NCBI GenBank assembly: GCA_942486035.1
Contig: CALNXK010000094.1
Coordinates: 1,498,501-1,562,500 of the forward strand
Source of the DNA: Porites lobata
Lineage: Eukaryota; Cnidaria; Anthozoa; Scleractinia; Poritidae
DNA length: 64,000 nucleotides
Reading direction: 5' to 3'
Both the position numbers and the translations under genes were made by a program. The notes beneath the pieces were generated by a model. The model was not told where the DNA came from and ran no database searches. It saw only the letters and a list, made by a program, of their open reading frames with translations. Of the stretch, positions 24,901 to 32,290 are shown one piece after another (the first letter of the stretch is position 1; the number at the start of each line of letters is the position of its first letter).

Positions 24901-27900
24901 AATTGCAGTGGTATGATTTTCCTACCCACCACCACAACAGTATGGGATATCAGAATGAACACCTAATTGCACAAGCCATGCTTCATTACTGGCTGGACAA
25001 ACTGCCATTGCTAGGAAGATGCCATTATCAGTTGAGCAATGGCATCAAGCTGCAACAATGAAAATTGGAGAAGCCTGCAGTGACAGTAACCCTATATTAG
25101 CCAATGTGGTCTTGGCAAAAGGAGTGTTCAGAGATGGACTTGGAGATTGAGATACATGTATCAGTCCACTCGTCCATTAACTGAAGGCTCAATTGTGAGA
25201 GTAAAAGTTTCTAATCTGTGTTGTGACTTTGCGGTGTGGTATGGCTTTGTAATTCAACAGGTGGCCCGCCAGCAGCTCTGGAAATAGTCTAACAGGCAAC
25301 ACCAAAGACCAAAGGCCACAGCACCACTACCTTCCAATGGTGTCGCGAGTATCACTACATGTATTAGGTTTGAATCATGGTCCACATCACAGTGCCAAAG
25401 GTCCTGGGAGCTGACAAACAGCAGAGACTACTTTTGCTTAAGACACTTTGTGAAGAATTTTACCCAGAACTGGTATCTGATAAGTTACTCTGGCTATATT
25501 AGAAAATTTACCTTTTTTCCTCTCACTGATAAGAATGTTACTTCGTTGAATCACTTCTTGCACTTTTGCTGCATCAGCAGTTGAGTCATGCTGGGGCAGT
25601 AAACACTCCTTTGGACCAAGCTGGACTAACAATGCCTGAAATGAATTATTTATGAAATTCATCAGTACACAAACAAATACACGTACAGAGTACTAACCAC
25701 TTGCTTGCATCAGTAAAAACAAATCAAAAGTAAAAAATCTCATTAACAACAATTCTAAATTTAATACATCATTATACAGTAAACATTTTACCTCCAGGTT
25801 GGAAAACTGATCATTGTCCACAAATTCACAAACACCAAACTTTCTTGCTTCAGAATCAGCATAGGAAGCACCTACAATCTGTCAAAAGGAAATTAATTTT
25901 TCCAAAGATAAATTAATACCCCCTAAGAGAAAGATGAAATAGTGACAGTTACATGTACGTGTACTTTAACTTACTTACAAAAAACCCCAAGTTTTTCTTG
26001 TGCCTGGACCTCACTCAAAGGAATCAAACTTCCTAAACTACTCTTTACTAATATGCACTGGACAAAAGCAGTAGAAAATTACTGACTGGCAATGATTAGC
26101 CAAAGCAACACCACTATTATTAACTGGGTCAGTGGCAGTCGATGAGTATGTTGGTTTGTTGTCTCCACTACAGTCTAACTCTACCTTCAATGTAGCCTGG
26201 GCACATCTGCCTTCCCCCCTCATAAAAATCAGGGAGGGGGTGGGGAAATGGGTGTACACAGGCTACCTTCAGTACACATACCTGTAGTCCAAAATAACAG
26301 CAGAGGACAGTTTTTACTGCAACTCATACAGCCATATACCACACCACCTATTAGTATTATCTGTAAATATACTGGTAGATAATGTTCATAGCATACCCTT
26401 TGGCCATTTTCTGTACCAAGTTTGATTGCCATGACAACAGCTGACACTGACATGTCATTGTTACCAAAGAGGATATCTTCAAATTGCTGTAAATTTCCTG
26501 GTGATGCCTAAAATCGGAAAAGAAAATTCAAACAAAAACCAAAAGAGAAGAAAGAAAAAAAAGCAAGGAGAAAGATGCCACCTGCCATTAATCAGCATGT
26601 ACGTGCAAAGTAGTGTTGAGATAAATGTTTATTTGTAGGATTTAGTTATGCTCTGATGACTCTGATGGCAAATCCTTTTTAATTTGACTTGGATCCTTAT
26701 TGTAAGAACTTCAATAAAAATCCTCATGAATTTTTAACTAAGAGGTGTTTTTCATCTGCTCTTTCTGAATGAACGGTACCAATAATGACACAAATTCAGT
26801 TTTTTGGACATCAACATTTTAAGGCTGTAACACATCCCTACCAGCCAATGTGACAGCGACAGACATCAGTGTTGTCACTAACATTTCATGTTGCCGAGTA
26901 CAACAAGTAGGCAGGGAATTAAACAGCTATGGGTTTCTTTTGGTTCTATTTTTCTTCTATTTTCCTTTGAGAGTAGGAGGGGGCCATGTTCATAGTAGCC
27001 AGGGGAAATCCCCAGCCCCCGCCTCTTAATGACAACCCTGGATATTATATAACATGGCACCAAAAGAGACAATATAGTATCAGAATCAATCACTATTTTT
27101 GAGAATACACAGTAATCTGTTTCTTGATTCTTTTATGATTACAAGGTGTCAGTAGCTGTTATAAAAATTATGTTACAAGTACGAAGTATATCTGCACAAA
27201 TACCTTTGCAACAAGTTCCCATGCAGAGGTGTTCTTTGTGCCTTTGCTGGCACGGTACATTTCTACTCTGTACTGACGGACCAGCAAAAGGTCTCGAACT
27301 GTGCTCTCAAAATTCATTTTACTCAAAATGACAGATGGAACCTTCTTTTCTCCTGAAAAGTACATAATTAACAAATTAAACCAGTTACATGTATGTACAT
27401 ACAGCTGTACATCTGGTGCTGAAACATAAGCTGAAATGAATATCATTTCAGTAACGTTTACATAGCTTGTATTTCACCTGATGAGAAAACAACGAAAGCG
27501 GGGAAATAAAGTCACTGTAAATCATGGTTGCACATGCAATATATACAAAAGCAATACCAATTTTGACTCTAAGGCTGAAACCACATGTCAGGATCATTTA
27601 ATACAACCCTTTGGCAGTGCTTTCACATAGTATATTTCAGTGTTTTCCATGTACAAAATGAAACTTGGCATTTCGTCTGAAATGTGAGTTTTAGGGGCGG
27701 AAGAGTTGCAAAGAGCTGCGCCAGACGTCCGCTGTCATGTTGTTTTATCCAAACTGTTCTTTTTTACCTAGCTGTGCAAAAATTGGGTACCAACAGGTTC
27801 AGTGCAAAGCTACATGTAGTAAAACTAATCACAAAGAACAGAACATTAATTTTCCTAAGTGCTTTATAGTCAACATAGCAGTTAATAATAACACAGTGTA

Positions 27901-30146
27901 AAGTAAATTTTGCGAATCTGCCAACCAACAGTTGGAGTCTTCCAGCTACAGTTGTAATCATACAGCTGTAGTCTGCCAAAATGCTCCAGAGAAGAAGCAA
28001 TTTCCTAGTCTCCTGATGCTTTGCTGTAAATGCCCTCAAAAGATTTTAACTAGGACAGAGTATCACATTCCTAGCGACACAGTATACCTGAACCAAGATG
28101 TTTTATAACACTCATTGTCTTGAAAACCTCTTTGGCAGCAAACAATGCATCTGGGCCATGAACAGTATAATAGTCCTGCAATTTGGGAGGAGAAAATGTT
28201 ATTAAGGACATTTTTCAATATTACTGGGGACAAATTGTATGAGAACCTTCAGTGTGTAACCAGGGGTGTCAATAGAGGCCAGGTGTTGGAGATTTTCCCC
28301 GGTTACAATGAGCATGAATGCTGGCTACTTTCAAAATAAACAAAAGAAAAGCAGAACCAAATGAATATCCTAGCTATACTTATTGCAAACCGGAAAAATT
28401 CCGAAAATAAGCCCCGGGGCTTATATTTTTCAAAGGCCCTTTTTGAGGGGCTTATTTGTGGAGGGGCTTATATTCGGAGGGGCTTATCTACGGAGGGAAA
28501 TTTGCGTTTCAAACTCGATAGGGCTAGCCTTATAGTTGAAAGTAAATTTACCATTTTTTCTTTTTTCTACTTTGCATTTGAGGGCAATTTTCCAAGTACA
28601 AGCCCCTGAGGGGCTTACATTTGGAGGGGCGATTTAACAGAGGGTTTTTTGCGTTACCGGTTGGGGGGGCTTATACATGGAGGGGCTTATTTTCGAAATT
28701 TTTCAGTATGTATGTTGTGGTTCAATTTTTTCCTTAGTTTAAATTTTCTTTTCTTTTGTTTTGTGGTATGTTAATGAATGAATATGAGTTTAGAACAAAG
28801 GAAAATAAAATTTATAATAAACAAAGGATAAAATAATATTATTGAACTACAACACATATACCGGGCAACGTAAATTCTTAGTGACAGCCCTGAGCAGCAC
28901 TGAGAAAGGCAAGGGATATAGGCCCCAGTCACTGTGGAGGACAAGATCAACAGTGATTCAGTAGTGGCTGCTTGAGGCATTCTCATATACTGACACATCA
29001 CATATTATCTGCACATGTACACAAATGTAAGGGTGCCATGGAATGCATGCAATACGTTTGCTATGAAGATGCTGTTCTGTGTTACATTATGCAATGTTAT
29101 GTTGTGTTACATGTTAGTTAAACATGACTACTGTTGATTGAGTAAGCACAGGAACAATGAACAATAGCTTAGTGTCAGATGATATAGTCTATTGATTGTA
29201 ATTGAAGCCATCCCCAATGGAAGTAGAATAAAGCCTTTCCAATCTTCATACTGGACTCCTGATAGTAGTCAACAGGGATATTTAACATTCTTTTGATTTC
29301 TTGTCTTGCAAAAACATGGAGCAGTTGCCACCCTGTCTCCTACACTGGAAATTTGAGGAAGAATTCATATAATTGCAGGGGTAAGCTATAAAACAAATTT
29401 CCCGAGCACAAGAGGTATTTTTCATTACATATGAAGCCTAGGTACAATGTAAATTGGCAACATGCTTAATTCTGACAAGTACTTCATGAAGGAAGTACTA
29501 TATATTTTCCAAGAACAATAAAAGAGTGGAACATTTTGCCAAATGAGACATTTAATGCCTCTTCGTTGATGGCTTTTACAAACTACCTTTAATTTAGAGT
29601 ATGATATTATTTGACTACTTTTATTTATTTATTTTTAATTGATTTATTGACCAATGGCGGCAAATTAATGGCAGATAGATAGATAGGGGGAGTGGGAGGT
29701 AATGAAAAGTCTAGCTATTTATGGGTGGAGGGGCGATAGGAGACAGTGACCAAGATCATCTGATCTACTGTGGAGCACTACAACATTAAACCATCTACTC
29801 ACCGAGCGATCAAACACACGAAAAGTTGTCTCTGGTTTCTAATGAAATAAAGGAACAAAAAAGAGATGTCACATTTTCTAGAGCAAACACACGTACAGTT
29901 GTAGGCTTCGGGCAAGTTTACCTGAAGCTTAGCCGTTAAATAACTTACACAAAATTAACCACGAGCATTATTAAATTATCTCGTACCTCAGGCAAGGAAC
30001 GATAAAATGCAAGAAAGCCTTGTTCCGCAGCTCCATCTGCAAACGAAGCATAAAATTTACGCAATCAAAAGCAAAGAACAACAAAAGATTGGCTTAATCT
30101 ACACGACATTACCGAGAGAAAACTGTTGACAAGGTTGCACAGCCAT
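8643..30146 (-). CDS. MSH2: DNA mismatch repair ATPase MSH2 (27 exons, C-terminus missing)
   Basis: MutS-homologue subunit of MutS-alpha/beta that recognises mismatches and loops in the nucleus. Exons read 5'-3' on the minus strand: 30146-30113, 30036-29987, 29838-29803, 28175-28088, 27352-27204, 26507-26397, 25878-25792, 25635-25512, 23871-23791, 23385-23327, 22859-22739, 22402-22289, 21797-21736, 20095-20024, 19923-19807, 19238-19124, 18373-18318, 18198-18109, 17587-17416, 15923-15860, 15005-14944, 14309-14214, 13698-13634, 12453-12286, 11690-11599, 10340-10186, 8710-8643. All junctions are GT-AG and phase-consistent (2508 nt, 836 codons). The start was chosen because the first residues MAVQP match the vertebrate MSH2 N-terminus. 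Walker A (TGPNMGGKST), Walker B (IIIDELGRGTSTYDG) and FATHFHELTALA are intact. Vertebrate MSH2 is about 934 residues, so roughly 95 C-terminal residues are not seen between 1 and 8642. They may lie left of the window. Splice sites are by eye. Confidence 0.95.
8895..9090. mobile_element. Foldback repeat
   Basis: GTGCAATTTGGACTACATAA near 8941 and TTACTCCAAATTGCAC near 9050 face each other, with GTAAATTTTTCAAA mirrored as TTTGAAAAATTTAC. A non-coding palindromic repeat in the last visible MSH2 intron. Confidence 0.6.
9140..9330 (+). pseudogene. Isolated exon resembling N-terminus of a multicopy coral protein
   Basis: A plus-strand frame inside the last visible MSH2 intron reads TWRDILSDYVNTLGPHVKKR, YLEKISCVGIDPVLIPDKPY and DPECLSPVES. 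This pattern recalls the N-terminal segment of large multicopy proteins (YqaJ/SWIM-type, transposon-associated) in cnidarians. Coding-like sequence stops near 9325 and no partner exons were found nearby. It is probably an exon captured by a transposon or a gene relic. The family memory is not verified. Confidence 0.35.
9636..9905. mobile_element. Compound foldback repeat with CATATAAAC ends
   Basis: TATATGAGAAAGCAGGCTGG at about 9724 is mirrored by CCTGCCTTCTCATATAAAC at about 9797. A second related arm (GGCTAACCGGGCTGGCTCAC) lies at about 9870, resembling GGTTAGCCGGGCTGGTTCGC at about 9650. At least two tandem arms are present. Confidence 0.6.
10463..10763. mobile_element. MITE with ~75 bp TIRs
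   Basis: The left arm (CACCCAATTGCAAAAACGTT... ending TTAGTTAGGCTA) is mirrored by the right arm (TAGCCTGATTAATTCC... ending CAACGTTATTGCAATTAGGT). The core between 10540 and 10690 is unique. TA flanks are possible. Confidence 0.8.
10872..11235. mobile_element. MITE family C copy 2
   Basis: Ends GGAGCTTAAGCAACGACGAT and ATGCCGTCGTTGCTGCTTCT. Shares AACGAGAACGGCAAAAG, TCCTTTAGAATTCAACTC and AAGCGGCGCGAATTCACTT with the copies at 1 and 16600. Confidence 0.8.
12491..12893. mobile_element. MITE ~400 bp with GTCGAA/TTCGAC arms
   Basis: TAGGCCACTCGTCGAATTTT at the left and AAAAGTTCGACGTTTGGCCA at the right; arms extend through CATTAGACGAATCAAACT and AGTTTGGTTCGTCTCATG. The core has further GACGAAC-type inversions. 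It sits in the MSH2 intron between exons 23 and 24. Confidence 0.75.
13137..13307. repeat. Direct duplication of a ~40 bp segment
   Basis: AAGTCAAATTCTTTGTTTGG followed by ACATCAGAC occurs at about 13148 and again at about 13280, spaced about 132 bp. Intronic in MSH2; function unknown. Confidence 0.6.
16387..16537. mobile_element. 151 bp MITE with 9 bp TSD (Mutator-like)
   Basis: Ends TAGACTACGAGCAGCCTCTC and GAGAGACTGCTCGCAGTCTA. It is flanked directly by ATTAAGAGG at 16378-16386 and 16538-16546, a 9 bp target-site duplication typical of Mutator-like elements. The interior is rich in GAGCAAAACGTGAGA and GCGCGAGACGGGAGACGCG. Confidence 0.8.
16600..17335. mobile_element. MITE family C copy 3, split by a hAT-like MITE
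   Basis: Left end AGGTTAAGCAACGACGACGG, right end TTGTTGCTTAAGCTCC, with family C core between. Its right arm is broken at 16951-17316 by a later insertion, leaving CGTCGTTGTTGC on one side and GTTGTTGCTTAAGC on the other. Confidence 0.8.
16951..17316. mobile_element. 366 bp hAT-like MITE with 8 bp TSD
   Basis: Ends AGGGGCACCCAACG and CGTTGGGTGCCCCT are perfect inverted repeats. GTTGTTGC at 16943-16950 is repeated at 17317-17324 as an exact 8 bp target-site duplication, the hAT signature. A similar end, GTTGGGTGCCCCTGT, occurs alone near 43797. Confidence 0.85.
17416..22859 (-). CDS. MSH2: MSH2 exons 11-19: lever and clamp domains
   Basis: Nine exons encode the long lever helices and the clamp that closes over DNA. 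Diagnostic blocks are STFDLTQFMKLDAAAVRALN (exon 11), LNKCKTAQGQRLLAQWVKQP (exon 12), ERLDIVEAFFEDTELRQ (exon 13), VPDFSRLGKKFQ (exon 14), YQALHRLPSFIE (exon 15), DLEQVENHEYLIKASFDEGL (exon 16), RDLGLEAGKSIKLESNNQFG (exon 18), and KRFTTIDTRKDGIRFNNSAL (exon 19). No frameshift or in-frame stop was seen. Confidence 0.93.
20879..21600. other. Unexplained higher-GC block with long open frames in MSH2 intron 13
   Basis: Between MSH2 exons 13 and 14 (20096-21735), frames of 134 codons (21171-21575 plus) and 100 codons (21287-21589 minus) overlap. Neither shows a motif I recognise. A relic of a retroelement is possible but unproven. Confidence 0.35.
22567..22637 (+). repeat. tRNA-like sequence (pseudogene or SINE head)
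   Basis: A box TAGCCCAGTGGTAGAGC and B box GGTTCGACTCC at tRNA spacing, with CTCCTG and CGGGAG able to pair as a stem. The anticodon arm is poorly formed, so this is a tRNA-derived repeat in the MSH2 intron between exons 11 and 12, not a functional tRNA. Confidence 0.55.
23160..23305 (+). repeat. SINE/LINE 3'-core-like repeat
   Basis: The string GCAACCCTGCAATGGACTAG, CATCCCGTCCAGGGGGGAG and AATAAGCTCCGGCC resembles the conserved 3' core found in V-SINE and L2/CR1-type elements. No tRNA head is directly attached. Confidence 0.5.
23327..26507 (-). CDS. MSH2: MSH2 exons 6-10: connector domain
   Basis: Exons 26507-26397, 25878-25792, 25635-25512, 23871-23791 and 23385-23327 encode the connector domain. 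Recognisable blocks are QFEDILFGNNDMS, FGVCEFVDNDQFSNLE, ALLVQLGPKECLLP with ILISERKKAEFS across the exon 8/9 junction, DIVQDLNRLLK, and ATAALASLIKYLE. The Ala codon between exons 8 and 9 is split G/CT, which fixes the junction. The large intron between exons 8 and 9 (23872-25511) holds a degenerate retroelement pol fragment. Confidence 0.93.
24500..24900 (+). mobile_element. Gypsy-like pol (reverse transcriptase) relic
   Basis: 24517-24558 reads VFRIDVESGYWQVD, the LTR-retrotransposon RT block usually written DLKSGYWQ. In another frame MPFGP follows near 24623-24640, then SRVKFLGHVL at about 24796-24825. Order and spacing fit Ty3/Gypsy RT; at least two frameshifts and stops show it is dead. 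It lies in the MSH2 intron between exons 8 and 9 and may continue decayed to about 25430. Confidence 0.7.
26868..27040. mobile_element. MITE family H copy 1
   Basis: Ends AGTGTTGTCACTAA and TTAATGACAACCCT; core TTTTGGTTCTATTTTTCTTC and CATAGTAGCCAGGGGAAATC. Related copies: 28261-28892 (split), 37362-37542, 59060-59366 (split). Confidence 0.7.
27204..30146 (-). CDS. MSH2: MSH2 exons 1-5: mismatch-binding domain I
   Basis: Five exons encode the N-terminal MutS-I domain that contacts DNA in the heterodimer. Exon 1 is only 34 nt and is followed by a 76 nt intron (30112-30037). Exon 2 gives DGAAEQGFLAFYRSLPE, exon 3 KPETTFRVFDRS, exon 4 DYYTVHGPDALFAAKEVFK, and exon 5 VILSKMNFES and DLLLVRQYRVEMY. 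All align with vertebrate MSH2 in order. The intron after exon 3 (28176-29802) carries the 3' end of a LINE on the opposite strand and part of a split MITE. Confidence 0.93.
28261..28892. mobile_element. MITE family H copy 2, split by another MITE
   Basis: The left part, ending AAAGCAGAACCAAATGAATA, is the reverse of the H core. The right end CTTAGTGACAGCCCTG at 28877-28892 closes it. The element at 28393-28704 lies between. Confidence 0.55.
28393..28704. mobile_element. MITE with GGGGCTTAT-rich interior
   Basis: TIRs GAAAAATTCCGAAAATAAGC and GCTTATTTTCGAAATTTTTC. The interior carries at least six copies of GAGGGGCTTAT or close variants, giving locally strong G-richness. Confidence 0.8.
29503..29592 (+). 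mobile_element. 3' end of a LINE ORF (RT protein C-terminus)
   Basis: Reads YFPRTIKEWNILPNETFNA then SSLMAFTNYL and stop. The FPRTIxEWNxLP block is the usual C-terminal end of jockey/CR1/RTE-like reverse-transcriptase proteins. Sequence upstream is decayed; the piece is 5'-truncated, in the MSH2 intron between exons 3 and 4, opposite to MSH2. Confidence 0.7.
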
Positions 30147-30351
30147 GATTTGTAATGAAAAAGTGTCGCTGATCGGGCCTTCTTGTCAAATATGGCGATC
30201 AAATCAAAATAAGTGTACACGTGAGGCACAAATTTGGCGCGCATCCGGGATCTGGCAAATCGATACATCTCGGTGAATCTCCGAAATATTTTCGCCAAAT
30301 ATCCGGAATCCGAAGATCTCGGCCGAGGACTGGAGACGTGAAAAATTCAAA
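30147..30351. promoter_or_regulatory. Short bidirectional promoter between MSH2 and CEP43
   Basis: Only 205 bp separate the MSH2 ATG (minus, 30146) from the CEP43 ATG (plus, 30352), so transcription of both must start here or inside this stretch. It holds two E2F-type motifs, TTTGGCGC at 30233-30240 and TTTCGCCAAA at 30290-30299, and an ETS-type CCGGAA at 30303-30308. Vertebrate MSH2 is a known E2F-responsive gene; extension to this organism is inference. No TATA box stands out. Confidence 0.75.
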
Positions 30352-32290
30352 ATGTCGGCGGAAGAGGACACAGAGTTGAGAGATATGGTGGCCCAAACGC
30401 TTGAAAGCAAAGGAGTTCTTGGAAAAATCAGGGTAAGGAAATGTGTAGTTTTAGTAAAAGAAGAAGTGGAGGTAAAATCGTAGCAATCAATATTGGTTTA
30501 GGGTTTTGACGTCCGATTTCACAGACGCAACTGAAAGTGAATTTTTGTAGAAAATATTTAAGCTTAGAATCAACTGCCAGCCGGTTTTTATATGGACACT
30601 ACAGAGCCATTAAAAAAGAATGAAATCGTTCGGTCTTCAATGAGGAATTATGTTCTGTTAAGTAAAGAAAATGTTCGCGCATAACTTTGGCCATGTCGTA
30701 CAAGACTTTGAGTGGCAATGACGACCAATAATTGCAATGAGGTGGTTGATTTTAAATAGGTTTTATTTCTATTTGTACAGTGACTGTCGGTATTTTTTTC
30801 ATTTCTATTGATATTTTTTAGGCCCAGTTAAGAGCCAGTGTCTTTCTAGCACTAGAAGAACAAGAAGGAGCAGAGGTATGTATACTATTCAAGTTCTGTC
30901 CTAGACACCTTCATTTTGTAGATTCTTTTTGATTCTTATTCTCAGTTTGCATAGTCAGTGCACTCTTAAAGATACAGGGGCGTGGCCAGCCCAGGCCTAC
31001 AAATTTTTGGTTTCATCACTCTACCATATGTAATAAACATTATGCATTGTTGGGGTGAGCTAAAATCCTTATATTAGCTGAAAGTGTTGGTGAGGTCAGT
31101 GTGTACTAATCATGCGTGCAATTTTCAGGATATGTGGAAATGAAAGTCAGCCAGGCCTACAACTAGTCAAAAAGCTGGCTATGCCCCTGAGACATACCCA
31201 TGTACACCAAAATACCACCGTAAAGATCACATACTTTTGTTCAGTTGTAAATTGTTTTAAAGTACGTACTGGGATGTAGCTTAGGAATGCTAAGCTGCCT
31301 TATTATCATTATTCTAGCATGGCTTCTTACTGAACCGCACCTTCAGATTGTTCCTCCATCTCTTTCTTTACCAGACGAATTTGAGCTGGTGTAAGCTCAT
31401 TTTCAGCACGCGAAACTCGCCAGCAGCTGTTTCTTAGCTACATCCCTGTAGCTGCGGTGTAAAAAATTTGATTTACCAATAACATGTACAATTGTACATA
31501 CAAATGTTATGGTTTTCGTGATTTATTGCTTTTTTATCAGGGTAAAATACCACTCATGAATCCCGATCTGAAGAAGTTTTTGAATACAAGTGAAGGTTAG
31601 AAGCCTTATTTTTGTCCTCTTGATTAATCTATTTGTTATGACTATGAAAGTTGTAATCCCATCTGTAGCAGAGACAATTTCCCATAATGATAAAGTTCCT
31701 TTTTCCTTGGCATTCCTCATTTTGTTTTCCTTTGTTACTGTTTTTATTATACACTGTACACTGCAGGTCGTCTTGTTACTGGCTTGGTCAGAGAATTTCT
31801 GGAATATTTTGAACTGGACTTCACCATTGCTGTTTTTGATCCTGAAACTAATTTTGTAAGTGATAAACCTTAATACTTTATTGTCCTCCTCCTTTGAATT
31901 AACTTCAAATACCTTAAAAGAGTAACAAAGACCTTGAAAATTCATGGACTTAAAATAATTATAACCCAATTTTATTTTGCATAAATAATGTAAAAATGCA
32001 AGTCTATAGTACATTACCAATTCCAAAGTACAATTTGCATGTTGATGCTTGATCCCCACAAGAACTGCATAATTTTTTATCTGAAGAATAAATTCTTTTA
32101 GGTTTTCTTAGAGCACAATGTCAGCTTTGATGTACCGGTAACTACTTTTATGTGTCATTTCCAGAGTGACAAGTATACAGGAAGAAACAACCTTGCAAGG
32201 GAACTTAAACTACAAGATATTGATGGAAATTCCAACCAACCCTTACTGGCTGAAGTTATAAAGAGACTCTCACCCAGTACAAATGGCGAG
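30352..32290 (+). CDS. CEP43: CEP43 exons 1-5: N-terminal dimerisation (TOF/LisH) region
   Basis: Five exons encode about 135 residues with the conserved core: TELRDMVAQTLE, AQLRASVFLALEEQEG, LMNPDLKKFLNTSEGRLVTG, LVREFLEYFELDFTIAVFDP and YTGRNNLARELKLQDIDGN. This is the helical LisH-containing dimerisation domain in the vertebrate protein. The intron between exons 3 and 4 is just 171 nt (31596-31766). Confidence 0.93.

Noticed and set aside
31523..32059. 178-codon open frame on the minus strand
   Set aside because: It is antisense to CEP43 exon 4 and AT-rich intron sequence, with no domain character.
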